From assembly GCF_000695795.1 (NCBI RefSeq), contig NZ_JNCA01000031.1, positions 1 through 54,720 on the forward strand: 54,720 nucleotides of DNA, in the 5' to 3' direction. Source of the stretch: Flavobacterium seoulense. Lineage in GTDB: Bacteria; Bacteroidota; Bacteroidia; Flavobacteriales; Flavobacteriaceae. Shown piece after piece: positions 1-9,290 of the stretch. The position numbers and the translations under genes were made by a program. Within the stretch, counting starts at the first letter, position 1. Each line of letters opens with the position of its first letter. Under the pieces are notes generated by a model that had not been told where the DNA came from, ran no database searches, and worked only from the letters and a program-made list of their open reading frames with translations.

Positions 1-918
1 GTAATTGTACAGGATACTCAAAAACCTTTAATTAGAGAACTTGTACCACAATCATTCTGTTATGATGAAAGCAATAAATATATTATTCCAACATTAGCAG
101 CAACTGACAATTGTGGTGTGTCTGCAATCAGCTATAGTATAAGTGGAGCTACTATAAGAAGCGGTAATGGTAACGATGCCAGCGGAAACTTTAATGCAGG
201 CGTTTCTACTATAACATGGACAGTTACTGATATTCATGATAATCAAAGTACTGTCAGCAACACAGTAACTCTTAATACTCCATTAACGGTAAGTATTCCC
301 GATGTTTATGCGGCGAATCAATCTGCGGTGGATAAAAACACTTTATACATTGGTTACGGACCTTCATCATTTACAATAACAGCTACGCCAAATGGTGGAA
401 CAGCTCCTTACACTTACAACTGGAGTAACGGACAATCATCGGCTGCAATTGTTGTAAATCAGGCAGGGAATTATAATGTGATTGTTACTGATGCTTTAGG
501 ATGTCAAACTTCAACATCAATTGCTATTAATGCCATAAATGTTCAATGCGGTAATTCAGGAAATAAAGTAATGGTTTGTCATAATGGTAACGAACTATGT
601 ATTAGTGCAAGTGCAGTTCAGGCACATTTAAATCATGGAGACAAATTAGGAAGTTGTTATAACACTCCGGCGACCAGTATTTTCGAAAATGTTGTGGTTT
701 ACCCTAATCCGGTTGAAACAGTTCTAAATGTTAAAGTAGATAAGGTGTATGATAAAGCAGAACTTGCTCTTTATAATATTTTAGCCAGAAAAGTTAAATC
801 AGAACCTTTAATAACTACAATGCAACAAATGTCGATGACTAATTTAATTAAGGGAGTTTACTTTTTACATATTAAAAATGGTAAACACTATACAATTAAA
901 GCTATCGTGAAAAAATAA
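1..918 (+). CDS. Secreted adhesin-like protein with T9SS sorting domain (5' partial)
   Basis: The reading frame is open from base 1, so this is the C-terminal ~305 residues of a larger protein. The first part resembles a HYR/Ig-like repeat (the stretch ending ITWTVTDIHDNQSTVS). It is followed by an SprB/PKD-like repeat (TPNGGTAPYTYNWSNG ... VTDALGCQTS) and a small Cys/His-rich block (VCHNGNELC ... AHLNHGDKLGSC). The last ~80 residues start at SIFENVVVYPNPVE and end KAIVKK, the pattern of a type A C-terminal sorting domain recognised by the type IX secretion system. Such proteins are exported across the outer membrane, often onto the cell surface. The real start lies outside the window, and an internal GTG at 118 is not a credible start. 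The ligand is unknown. Confidence 0.85.
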   Translation, partial: VIVQDTQKPLIRELVPQSFCYDESNKYIIPTLAATDNCGVSAISYSISGATIRSGNGNDASGNFNAGVSTITWTVTDIHDNQSTVSNTVTLNTPLTVSIPDVYAANQSAVDKNTLYIGYGPSSFTITATPNGGTAPYTYNWSNGQSSAAIVVNQAGNYNVIVTDALGCQTSTSIAINAINVQCGNSGNKVMVCHNGNELCISASAVQAHLNHGDKLGSCYNTPATSIFENVVVYPNPVETVLNVKVDKVYDKAELALYNILARKVKSEPLITTMQQMSMTNLIKGVYFLHIKNGKHYTIKAIVKK

Positions 919-937
919 TAGATTTTGTTTTTTATCA

Positions 938-975
938 AAGCCGACTCAAATAAAAATTGAAGTCGGCTTTTTTTA
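938..975 (+). terminator. Intrinsic terminator after the T9SS protein
   Basis: The arms AAGCCGACT (938-946) and AGTCGGCTT (961-969) pair perfectly and are followed by a T-run to 974. It lies between convergent genes. The minus-strand side has a poorer T-run, so it mainly serves the upstream gene. Confidence 0.8.
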
Positions 976-990
976 TAACATTAATCCTAA

Positions 991-2331
991 CTAATCCCCA
1001 TAAATCTGTACATCATCTACCTGAAAAGCGCCATCTAAAGCTAAATTAGTTCCAGAGCCAATGTACTTAAAAGCGATATTAATTTTTCCGGTGTAAGCTG
1101 ATAAATCAATAGCTCCTGAACCAATAAACTCATACCAGGGCGTAGACTGAGTGGGAATTCTTGCCGGAAGTCGGGTCCAGGTTGCGGTATTAATATTCAC
1201 TCCATCAAAATTTTTCGAAATATAAACTTCCAATGTGTTTAATGGCGAATCTACATCCAAATGATGCTGTGCTGTTCTAAACGAAAGCTTCTCATTGGTA
1301 TGCGTATCCATATCAATTTTTGGTGAAATCAACCAAACAATATTTGAAGCTACCTTGGTTCCCGTTATAGCAAATTCAGCATAACCATTAGTCGATGTAA
1401 TACCACCTTTCCAAAAAATAGCTCCTGCTTGTCTAATATTTCCCCAGCCAGGCAAACTCAAATTAGTACCATCGGAAACCGTTTGAAAATCTTCAATAAA
1501 AAAGGGAACATTACGTTTTCCAGTCATATTAACATCGCTTTCTTTTCTAGCCATTAGTTGATAATCGGCAGCATATTTAGTCAAAACGCCTCGCACTTTT
1601 CCACTTCCATCAGGTACAATACTTTTAGAAAAATCAGCATAACTACTCGTTCTAAAAATAATTTGATTCCCTTTTTTGTCTACCAAATTCCAATTGGTCG
1701 CACCACCTACATTATTAGTCTCTTCAAAATAATGCCGTCCAATAGCCGATTCTACAAATTGCACATCTGATAATTCAATAAGCGTATTTAGATGACTATC
1801 GTTAATTTCGCCTAAATCAATCGAACGCACCAATTGTTCTTCTTTTAAATTGGTACAAGAAGAATACAACACTTTCTTATAATCATTTTGCGAAAGCCTC
1901 CCCACTCCGCCTTGATTATATGCATTCACATACAATCCGCCAATTCGTAATCCACCGTAATACAAATCAGTATATTGATTTTTTAATTTTACATATACTT
2001 TATTTCCCAATCGAAAATCCACATACAAATTCGTAACATCAACCGGAACACTAAAACCTATCGCCGGAGTTGTGGCTGTAGCCAAAGTTTGAAACGAAAT
2101 GGTTTTAAAAAAATTACCATTTTCATCACTAGAAACTACATAGCCCTCAATTACATCATCATAGGAATATTGAGCCACAATTTCGGCAGTTGTTTTTTGA
2201 ATATCAGCAACAGTTTTGTTAACTGCAAAATCAGCCTGATTACAACTTAACTTCGGGATTCCCGCTTCATCATTAGCACAAGATTCTAAAACTAACATCA
2301 TTAATAAAAATCGAAAAGTATAATTTTTCAT
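991..2331 (-). CDS. DUF5689-type outer-membrane lipoprotein
   Basis: This 446-residue protein has a lipobox (LESC, Cys18) after a short hydrophobic leader, so it should be lipid-anchored. Residues ~40-250 match the DUF5689 pattern (VIEGYVVSSDENGNFFKTI and later VRGVLTKY). The C-terminal ~170 residues look like a choice-of-anchor-J jelly-roll domain (FIEDFQTVSDGTNLSLPGW, ending FQVDDVQIYGD). It sits 18 bp downstream of the TonB-dependent receptor gene and is almost certainly co-transcribed with it. Such lipoproteins are commonly paired with receptors and probably act as surface ligand-binding partners, by analogy with SusD. The ligand is unknown and no enzymatic residues were recognised. Confidence 0.75.
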   Translation of the reverse strand: MKNYTFRFLLMMLVLESCANDEAGIPKLSCNQADFAVNKTVADIQKTTAEIVAQYSYDDVIEGYVVSSDENGNFFKTISFQTLATATTPAIGFSVPVDVTNLYVDFRLGNKVYVKLKNQYTDLYYGGLRIGGLYVNAYNQGGVGRLSQNDYKKVLYSSCTNLKEEQLVRSIDLGEINDSHLNTLIELSDVQFVESAIGRHYFEETNNVGGATNWNLVDKKGNQIIFRTSSYADFSKSIVPDGSGKVRGVLTKYAADYQLMARKESDVNMTGKRNVPFFIEDFQTVSDGTNLSLPGWGNIRQAGAIFWKGGITSTNGYAEFAITGTKVASNIVWLISPKIDMDTHTNEKLSFRTAQHHLDVDSPLNTLEVYISKNFDGVNINTATWTRLPARIPTQSTPWYEFIGSGAIDLSAYTGKINIAFKYIGSGTNLALDGAFQVDDVQIYGD

Positions 2332-2349
2332 AATCGCTACCTTTTTAAA

Positions 2350-5187
2350 TTAGAAACTAAAATTGAGATTCACAAAATACGTTCTGCCGTATCCATAAAA
2401 ATATTTGTTGCCAAAAGAAGGAGTTCCGCTGGAAACATCCTGATTGAGCTGCCTAAAATTTGAATTTCTAGCCTGTTCAAAACCACCTGTTTTGTATTTG
2501 TTATCAAGCACATTATTTACACTCACAAAAAGTCCGAGAAATTTTCCTTTAATGCGCCATGATTTTCCGCCAATTAAGTTGAGTAAAACCACCGGATCAA
2601 ATTTTTCCTGTTGCAATAATTCAGCGGCTCTTTCTTCAGTAGCTTCAGGAAATGGTAATCCGCTGGCGGGATTTATATAAAATCGATTCGTTCTGGAAAT
2701 AGGCGAAACATCAATGTAATTTTCTGCCAAATAATTGACATTCGAACCTATCCACCAATATTTAGGATCACGGTATTCTAAACCCAGACTATACGCCTGT
2801 TGTGGCATTCCTGCTTGTTTGTAATTCTTTAAAAGTGTGGTTCCAAAATCAAACGACGGATTAGTATTTTCAACCGTAGCCAAAGCATCATTGTTAATAC
2901 TCACATTGGGATTACTATCAAAAGTAAATTGCCCGTACGCTGACGAAAAACTTGTTTTTAAAGTTGGACTTATTTGATATTCCAGACTCAGTTCGGCACC
3001 AATATTTTTTCGGTTTAAACCTGTCAACGTCTGGCTCACAAAAGCATTTGTATTGGTATATCCGCCTTCACGATTAAAAATTCCTTCAGCATAAAAAAAG
3101 CTAATTTTAGTCGCATCTTTTATCGTCGAATAATAAGCAGTTACTCTCGTTTTTAATTTTGGTGTTCTAAAAATATAAGTCGCATCAAGACTATTGAGAG
3201 TTTCATTTTCTAAGCCATTTACTATCGTATTATTCAATCTGGCATTCGAAAAACTATTTCTAAGATTGGGTGCTTTAGTCAAATGAGCCGCATTCAAATT
3301 GATAGATTGCCTTCCTGAAATTTTAAAAATCATTCCGCCCTTGAAACCAAAGTTCTCAAAGTTCAGTTTTTGGCTTTTGCCAAAAGAAATCGTTGGGTAA
3401 ATACCATTTTTATATAAACCTTCTCTTTGATAATTTGTTTTCGAAAAAGACTGCGCCAAATAAAAATCGATTTTATCATACGAAAATTTAAACTGCGTGA
3501 ATGCTTCCAAAACCGCTGCCGAAAGTTTGTAATTATAGCCATAAACATCAGCTGTTTTAACCTGACGATTGGGATTATTCAAATCAGATTGTGCCTGATT
3601 CCCGCTATAAAATCCGTCGATATCTTCAAAAAAAGTACCTCCTAATAAATCCAGCATTTTTTGATAATTATGCGATTTCAAATCCCTAAATGAAACTCCG
3701 GCATTGAGAATTAAATTATCATTGAGTTGCGAATTAAAGTTCGAATTCACCGCCAGCGTTTTATCATCATTTCTGTCTTCATACAACACATAATGACTTT
3801 GAGCCGCTTCATAACCAATGATTTTCGAATTTGAATCTACTACAGGATTTTGATTTGCCCGATACATGGATTCCCAATCCATTTGAGGATTAGCTAAAAA
3901 TGCCAATCTGTTTTTCTCAGCATTATCATAATCTGGTGTAAAATCGCCTGAGAATTCTCCGTTATCAGCAGCATATAAAGAGGTGAAATAACTCGGCATT
4001 TTCCTGAAATAAGTAGGATCAGGACTATTCGCATTTTGAAAATCAATATTGCTATTCCCTACTTTCCCCAACTGATAGGAAACTGCCGAATTTAAATTAG
4101 TATGATTATTTATTTTAAAATAATGATTCAGCATCACAATAGGTTCTTCAATCGTTCTTACACGGGCATTTCGTTGTTTCCCATTTTGATAACCCCAATA
4201 AGAATTGTAAGTTTCACTAGTCAAATTAGTCACTTCATTTGTATTTGGTGAGTTTTTCCCACGCTCATTCGGTGTATAAAATCCAGTAATATTAATCGAA
4301 TGTCGGTCACTTAATCTTTTTTCGACACTTAGAAAAAGTGAATTCGCATCATAATTTGTTCCTTCAAAATGTCCTTCCTGTGCATAGCGTTTTCCCGCCG
4401 AAATAACATAAGCCCAGCCTGAATTGCTCATTCCGGAAGCATGAGTCGCCATCATTCGCCAATTATAATTAGTATTGGTTCCTGAAAAAGTAATACGGGT
4501 TCCAGAGCGATATATCGAAGCACGGGTATTAATATGCTGAGTTCCCAGAATTCCTCCAAAAGTATAATCAGATGGAGCTGTTCCTATGGAAAATTCCTGA
4601 TTTCGGGTTGCATCATTGAGTCCGCCCCAGTTGTTCCATTGCGGTCTTCCGTCATAAATTTTGTTCATCGTTACTCCGTTAATCATCGTAGTAGCATTTT
4701 CACTGTCTAAACCACGAATTCTAAAACGGGCTTGCCCCCAATTGAAAGCAGCTGCCTGCTGAAAAGCATCCCTCGAAGATTGTAATAATCCGGAAGTATT
4801 CTCTGAACTGCTATTATCATCAGTTAAGTCGTCTTCGAAAAGCTGAATCACAGCTGCCTGTTGCTCAGAAACCTGATCTACATCCAGCAAAATAGTTCCT
4901 AAATCTAGTTCTAGAGTATTTTGAACTGAAACAGGAAACAATGCATCTTTATAACCCTGACTATGAAAAAGCAGTAAATAATCAGCTGGTGGAATGGCCT
5001 CAAAAACAACTATTCCATCAGTATTGGTTAGTTGTGTAAAATTGGTATTTTGAATAGAAACCACGACAGCCACTATTGGTTTTAATGTTTTGGAATCTAA
5101 AACCTTTGCTGAAATCCTAGTTTGATCTTGTGCCAATGCACTACTAATTGCAACAGTACTAAATAGTAAAACAAGAAAATATCTCAT
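2350..5187 (-). CDS. TonB-dependent outer-membrane receptor
   Basis: This 945-residue protein has a signal peptide (cleavage likely after ALAQ, ~residue 20). A CarboxypepD_reg-like beta-sandwich follows (~24-105), then a plug domain (~140-250, including the RFRIRGLDSENATTMINGV region) and a long beta-barrel ending in an aromatic residue (FVNLNFSF). It lacks the SusC-type VVVGYGTQ signature, so it is a general TonB-dependent transporter rather than a SusC protein. It is the first gene of a two-gene unit with the DUF5689 lipoprotein. The energised import substrate is unknown; nothing enzymatic next to it points to one. Confidence 0.85.
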   Translation of the reverse strand: MRYFLVLLFSTVAISSALAQDQTRISAKVLDSKTLKPIVAVVVSIQNTNFTQLTNTDGIVVFEAIPPADYLLLFHSQGYKDALFPVSVQNTLELDLGTILLDVDQVSEQQAAVIQLFEDDLTDDNSSSENTSGLLQSSRDAFQQAAAFNWGQARFRIRGLDSENATTMINGVTMNKIYDGRPQWNNWGGLNDATRNQEFSIGTAPSDYTFGGILGTQHINTRASIYRSGTRITFSGTNTNYNWRMMATHASGMSNSGWAYVISAGKRYAQEGHFEGTNYDANSLFLSVEKRLSDRHSINITGFYTPNERGKNSPNTNEVTNLTSETYNSYWGYQNGKQRNARVRTIEEPIVMLNHYFKINNHTNLNSAVSYQLGKVGNSNIDFQNANSPDPTYFRKMPSYFTSLYAADNGEFSGDFTPDYDNAEKNRLAFLANPQMDWESMYRANQNPVVDSNSKIIGYEAAQSHYVLYEDRNDDKTLAVNSNFNSQLNDNLILNAGVSFRDLKSHNYQKMLDLLGGTFFEDIDGFYSGNQAQSDLNNPNRQVKTADVYGYNYKLSAAVLEAFTQFKFSYDKIDFYLAQSFSKTNYQREGLYKNGIYPTISFGKSQKLNFENFGFKGGMIFKISGRQSINLNAAHLTKAPNLRNSFSNARLNNTIVNGLENETLNSLDATYIFRTPKLKTRVTAYYSTIKDATKISFFYAEGIFNREGGYTNTNAFVSQTLTGLNRKNIGAELSLEYQISPTLKTSFSSAYGQFTFDSNPNVSINNDALATVENTNPSFDFGTTLLKNYKQAGMPQQAYSLGLEYRDPKYWWIGSNVNYLAENYIDVSPISRTNRFYINPASGLPFPEATEERAAELLQQEKFDPVVLLNLIGGKSWRIKGKFLGLFVSVNNVLDNKYKTGGFEQARNSNFRQLNQDVSSGTPSFGNKYFYGYGRTYFVNLNFSF

Positions 5188-5464
5188 AAGCCCAATAGAA
5201 TTAACCGCAACTTCTTTTTAAAAGAAAATTGCTTGATAATACAATTTGAAAATGTAATTGCTAAAAGCAACAAAACATTCCAAAAAGGAATATTATAAAA
5301 TCAAGTGGGGGTTATTGTTCTTGGAAATAAAATAAATTCGAAAGCAGTGGTATTAAATCACTTAGTAAAAGTAGATTTTGCTTTCTGAAATTAAAAGTAA
5401 GAAAAAACTTTTAATAAAAAATATTTTTGTATTATTTTTTTTATGTGGTGAATAAAAAAAAGAA
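5188..5464. other. Gene-free upstream region of the receptor operon
   Basis: AT-rich spacer of about 280 bp. It must carry the promoter of the receptor operon on the minus strand, but I find no convincing TANNTTTG/-33 pair. Only short inverted repeats are visible, such as ATTCC-aaaaa-GGAAT near 5279-5293. No ORF or RNA gene was recognised. Confidence 0.4.
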
Positions 5465-5508
5465 AAACGCTAACAGAATCATATTAAAATCAAATCCTGT
5501 TAGCGTTT
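5465..5508 (-). terminator. Intrinsic terminator of the MFS gene
   Basis: Arms AAACGCTAACAG (5465-5476) and CTGTTAGCGTTT (5497-5508) form a perfect 12-bp stem. Read on the minus strand it is followed by a T-rich stretch (5455-5467 complement). Confidence 0.85.
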
Positions 5509-5526
5509 ATTAAATTAAAAAATGAT

Positions 5527-6741
5527 TTACTGAATTACTTTGATTCTTGGCACTAAAAAAGCAATTAGAATTCCAAATACACCAATGAAGGCAAATGAAA
5601 ATCGTAATCCGAATAATTCAGCAATGTAACCAATTACAGGCGGTCCCATTAAAAATCCAAGGAAACTCACACTCGATACCGCTGTTAATGCTTCGCCAGG
5701 AGGAATCGTGGGATGTTTTCCGGCAATACTATATAATGTAGGCACAATTGTCGAAACTCCAAGTCCTACTAACATAAATCCAATAGTCGATGGAATTAAA
5801 AACGGCAAAAATACTGAAGTAAAAAGTCCTGTTGAAATTAAGACTCCTCCTGTTTGTATAACAATTTTTCTTCCGAATCTATTAATCATTCCGTCGCCTA
5901 AGAAACGTCCGGTTGCCATCATAATCATAAATGAAGTATAACCTAAAATAATTAAAGGACCTGGTGCCTGAACGATATCTTTAAAATAAATTCCGCTCCA
6001 ATCGAACATAATTCCTTCGCTCGCCATAGATCCAAAACCGATAACTCCTAACCAAATTAAAGTCATATCAGGTTTCGAAAACAGTTTTTTCTTTTCGGCA
6101 ATTTTTCGTTTTTCTTTGGCTTTAACCAAGAATTTATAATTAAAAGCAATAAGTAATAACGTAATGATCCCAACTATAATGAAATGATGATAGGGCGTTA
6201 AGTTTAAAGCCAGCATTCCTAAACCAACTAAAGCCCCTGTAAAACCGGCAAAACTCCACACACCATGAAAAGATGCCATAATGGTTCTTTTGAAAAGCTG
6301 CTCAGTGTAAACACCCTGCGTATTTACGGCAATATTGTTCATGTTTCCAAAAAGGCCAAAAACATACAAACCTAAAGCCAGCTGCCAGGCATTGGTAGCC
6401 AAGCCTAAATTAGTCAAACAAAAAGCGTACATACTTAACGACAGCACCACTAAACGATGACTTCCATAGCGGGTTACTAATTTTCCGGAAAATGCCATCA
6501 TGGTTAATTGACCAACCGGTAATGCAAAAAGAATCGAACCTAAATCGGCATCACTTAAATTTAAGCTCATTTTGATATCTGGAATTCTACTTGCCCAGGT
6601 GGCAAAACACAATCCCATCCCGAAATAAAACGAAGCCACCGCAATACGCACTCTGTTGAGATAAGAAAGTTTAGCATTTCTAAAACTTTTTTTAATCTTT
6701 CCTTGCGCTCTAAAGTTTCCTATAAAATTTAATCGTAACAA
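5527..6741 (-). CDS. MFS transporter, YbjJ-like
   Basis: The 404-residue protein has about 12 predicted hydrophobic segments, typical of the major facilitator superfamily in the inner membrane. The opening ATWASRIPDIK and the GxLxxRYGSHR loop resemble the E. coli YbjJ-type family. The first ~25 residues (LNFIGNFRAQGKIKKSF) are basic and precede the first membrane helix, so the true start may be further downstream. It is a single-gene unit with its own terminator. The substrate is unknown; sugar or drug transport are both possible for this family. Confidence 0.75.
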   Translation of the reverse strand: MLRLNFIGNFRAQGKIKKSFRNAKLSYLNRVRIAVASFYFGMGLCFATWASRIPDIKMSLNLSDADLGSILFALPVGQLTMMAFSGKLVTRYGSHRLVVLSLSMYAFCLTNLGLATNAWQLALGLYVFGLFGNMNNIAVNTQGVYTEQLFKRTIMASFHGVWSFAGFTGALVGLGMLALNLTPYHHFIIVGIITLLLIAFNYKFLVKAKEKRKIAEKKKLFSKPDMTLIWLGVIGFGSMASEGIMFDWSGIYFKDIVQAPGPLIILGYTSFMIMMATGRFLGDGMINRFGRKIVIQTGGVLISTGLFTSVFLPFLIPSTIGFMLVGLGVSTIVPTLYSIAGKHPTIPPGEALTAVSSVSFLGFLMGPPVIGYIAELFGLRFSFAFIGVFGILIAFLVPRIKVIQ

Positions 6742-6864
6742 AGGTTTTGTATTTTAAATATTAAGGATGCAAAAATACGAAAAGCAATAGTGCAACTTAC
6801 TAATTCAGTTTAAGCAACTAATAATACATCGTTATCGTTCAAAAAATAAATAATTTTAACAAGA

Positions 6865-6907
6865 AACCTCAGATTCAAAAATGACTTTCCATTCCAAATC
6901 TGAGGTT
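6865..6907 (-). terminator. Intrinsic terminator of the oxidoreductase gene
   Basis: AACCTCAGATT (6865-6875) pairs perfectly with AATCTGAGGTT (6897-6907). The minus-strand downstream side is T/A-rich (complement of 6841-6858). Confidence 0.7.
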
Positions 6908-6941
6908 ATTGTAAAATTTTTGATGATAATCAAAAACATTT

Positions 6942-7985
6942 TTATAAATCGACTACTCTTTTTTCTTTATTACTCTCGATAGCTGCTTCGATTATCTGCA
7001 TTACTCTTGCACCATCATCAGCAGTAACCGGTTCTAGAGAATTATTAATGATCGAATTGTAAACTCCATCAAAAAAATCATAATAATTTCCCTGAAGCGT
7101 TGGGATTTTTCCATTCGTAATTTTGCCATCACTTTCAGTATGTAAAAAACCTTGTTTTTCTAAAGACTCAGTTCCCCAAGACTCTAAATTTGGTTTTTTC
7201 ATCAATTTCAAATCGTCTTCCTGTACATCGCCACGCGGTTTCAAAAACGAACCTTTTTTACCATGAATCACATAAGCCGGATTAGGTTCGCGTACAAAGA
7301 AACTCGCTTTCAAGCGCACTCTGAAATCAGGATAAAACAGCAAAATATCGACCCAATCATCCACAAGTGAATTGTTACGTGTTGTTCGAATATCGGCAAA
7401 AACAGATTTTGGAAAACCAAACAAATACAAAGCCTGATCAATTAAATGCGGACCTAAATCTTTCAAAATTCCCGAACCTGAATTAACCGTTTCCTTATGC
7501 TGTTTTTCACTCAACAACGGATTGTAACGATCAAAATGAAATTCGGCTTCTACAATTTCGCCCAAAGTTCCTTCTGATAAAACCTGGCGTACGGTTTTCA
7601 AATCACTGTCCCATCTTCTATTTTGAAAAACAGCTAATTTCAATCCTTTTGCTTTAGCTAAAGCCGCTAATTCCTGTGCTTCGACAACTGTGGTGGTAAA
7701 TGCTTTTTCGACAATGGCATGTTTTCCAGCTTCCAAAACTCGTTTAGCATATTCAAAATGCGTATCGATAGGTGTATTCACTACAACCAAATCAATTTCG
7801 TCATTTGCTAAAATTTCGTCAATAGATTCATAGCTTTTTAAATGCGGATAATCGGCTTGAATTAGTTTTTTACTTCTTTCCCAGGAACCTAATAATTCAA
7901 AACCGGGATGCAATTCTAAAAATGGTGCCTGAAACACCTTGCCCGACATTCCGTAAGAAAGTAAAGCTGCTTTTATTTTTTTCAT
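6942..7985 (-). CDS. Gfo/Idh/MocA family NAD(P)-dependent oxidoreductase
   Basis: This 347-residue cytoplasmic enzyme has an N-terminal Rossmann fold (LLSYGMSGKVF, ~8-18; VVVNTPIDTH, ~67-76) and the family lysine in EKAF (~93-96), where most members have EKP. The C-terminal alpha/beta substrate domain begins near residue 125 and includes GSGILKDLGPHLIDQAL, with the Asp and His typical of the active site. It most resembles the YdgJ/IolW-like branch, which oxidises inositols or related polyols, but this assignment is tentative. It lies 56 bp downstream of the flavin reductase gene and may be transcribed with it. Confidence 0.8.
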   Translation of the reverse strand: MKKIKAALLSYGMSGKVFQAPFLELHPGFELLGSWERSKKLIQADYPHLKSYESIDEILANDEIDLVVVNTPIDTHFEYAKRVLEAGKHAIVEKAFTTTVVEAQELAALAKAKGLKLAVFQNRRWDSDLKTVRQVLSEGTLGEIVEAEFHFDRYNPLLSEKQHKETVNSGSGILKDLGPHLIDQALYLFGFPKSVFADIRTTRNNSLVDDWVDILLFYPDFRVRLKASFFVREPNPAYVIHGKKGSFLKPRGDVQEDDLKLMKKPNLESWGTESLEKQGFLHTESDGKITNGKIPTLQGNYYDFFDGVYNSIINNSLEPVTADDGARVMQIIEAAIESNKEKRVVDL

Positions 7986-8041
7986 ATATTTTTTATATTA
8001 GATTTCAGAATGTAGATTTTAGATTTATTCGAAATAGAAAA

Positions 8042-9103
8042 TTATTTTGCTCTTTCATATTGTGAAGGCCAGGCGATATCTGTGACTAATGCTTTCGCAA
8101 AATCCAATCCTAAATTAGGATTACGCAATGATTCTCTGGCAAATAAAATCAAATCGGCTTTTCCGCTAGTCAGGATTTCTTCGGCTTGTTGCGCTTCGGT
8201 AATTAAACCAACGGCTCCTGTTAAAATTCCAGCTTGTTTTTTTACTTCTTCTGCAAATGGAACTTGGTAACCCGGTTCTAATGTAATTTTTTGATGTGAA
8301 ACTGCTCCGCCAGAAGAAACATCAATCAAATCAACTCCTTTTTCTTTTAGGATTTTCGAAAGTGCAATAGATTCTTCCAGATTCCATCCTCCTTCTGCCC
8401 AATCAGTTGCTGAAATTCGAACAAACAAAGGCAAATTCGCAGGCCATTCTGTTTGTACTGCTTCGAGAATTTCGATTGTTAAACGGATACGGTTTTCGAA
8501 ACTCCCTCCATACTCATCAGTTCTTTTATTCGATAAAGGAGACAAAAACTGATGGTTTAAATATCCGTGAGCAGCGTGAATTTCCAGTACTTCATAACCT
8601 GCTTCCACGGCTCTTTTGGTCGCTGATTTAAAATCGGAAATCACTTTTTGGATTCCGTTTTTGTCTAAAGCCACCGGCGTTTCATCATCATGATATCCTA
8701 TTTCCGATGGCGCTACAGTTTGCCATCCGCCTTGTGAAACATCAAGTTTCTTATTGCCTTTCCATGGTGAAGAAACGCTTGCTTTTCGTCCGGCGTGTGC
8801 CAATTGGATTCCCGGAACCGAATTTTGACTTTTGATAAAAGCGGTAATGGCTTTCATTTTTTCGATTTGTTCGTCTTTCCAGAGCCCTAAATCTTCCAGT
8901 GAAATTCGGCCTTCGGGTGATACCGCCGTAGCTTCCTGAATAATTAATCCCGCACCGCCAGTAGCACGGCTTCCCAGATGCACCAAATGCCAATCATTAG
9001 CAAAACCATCTTCGGCTGAATATTGACACATTGGAGAAATTGCAATTCTATTTTTTAATATAATATTTTTTATCGAGAGGGGAGAAAATAATTTTGAAGA
9101 CAT
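8042..9103 (-). CDS. namA: NADPH-dependent flavin ene-reductase, old yellow enzyme (NamA/YqjM type)
   Basis: This 353-residue TIM-barrel FMN enzyme reduces the C=C bond of activated alkenes such as enones and quinones. The bacterial YqjM-type signature is clear: Cys26 and Tyr28 in SPMCQYS, at the same positions as in Bacillus YqjM, plus the His pair H176/H179 in EIHAAHGY and HAGRKAS near residue 103. The length matches the family. The physiological substrate is unknown; these enzymes usually act in stress or xenobiotic reduction. It is the first gene of a possible pair with the downstream Gfo/Idh/MocA gene. Confidence 0.9.
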   Translation of the reverse strand: MSSKLFSPLSIKNIILKNRIAISPMCQYSAEDGFANDWHLVHLGSRATGGAGLIIQEATAVSPEGRISLEDLGLWKDEQIEKMKAITAFIKSQNSVPGIQLAHAGRKASVSSPWKGNKKLDVSQGGWQTVAPSEIGYHDDETPVALDKNGIQKVISDFKSATKRAVEAGYEVLEIHAAHGYLNHQFLSPLSNKRTDEYGGSFENRIRLTIEILEAVQTEWPANLPLFVRISATDWAEGGWNLEESIALSKILKEKGVDLIDVSSGGAVSHQKITLEPGYQVPFAEEVKKQAGILTGAVGLITEAQQAEEILTSGKADLILFARESLRNPNLGLDFAKALVTDIAWPSQYERAK

Positions 9104-9252
9104 AATCCTGTTTTTTAAAACGTGAACTGATTTTATTTGAGAAAAGTAAAGTTACAAGAGCTTGCGGAATATCTGAATTTAAATTGAAATTAATTAACAA
9201 ACATTTAAATGCGTATGGGAAAATTATTGTAAAATAAACAAACAGAAAACCT

Positions 9253-9260
9253 TACTTTTG
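9253..9260 (+). promoter_or_regulatory. -7 promoter element of rseP
   Basis: TACTTTTG fits TANNTTTG and lies 31 bp before the rseP ATG. The best upstream TTG is 23 nt away, not 19, so the -33 box is weak. Confidence 0.5.
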
Positions 9261-9290
9261 TCAATCATAATTAAGAACCAAAACTAAAAA

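Noticed and set aside
118..918. GTG start at 118 for the secreted protein
   Set aside because: The frame is open to base 1 and continues with similar repeat-like sequence. The protein is a fragment, not a 266-residue gene.
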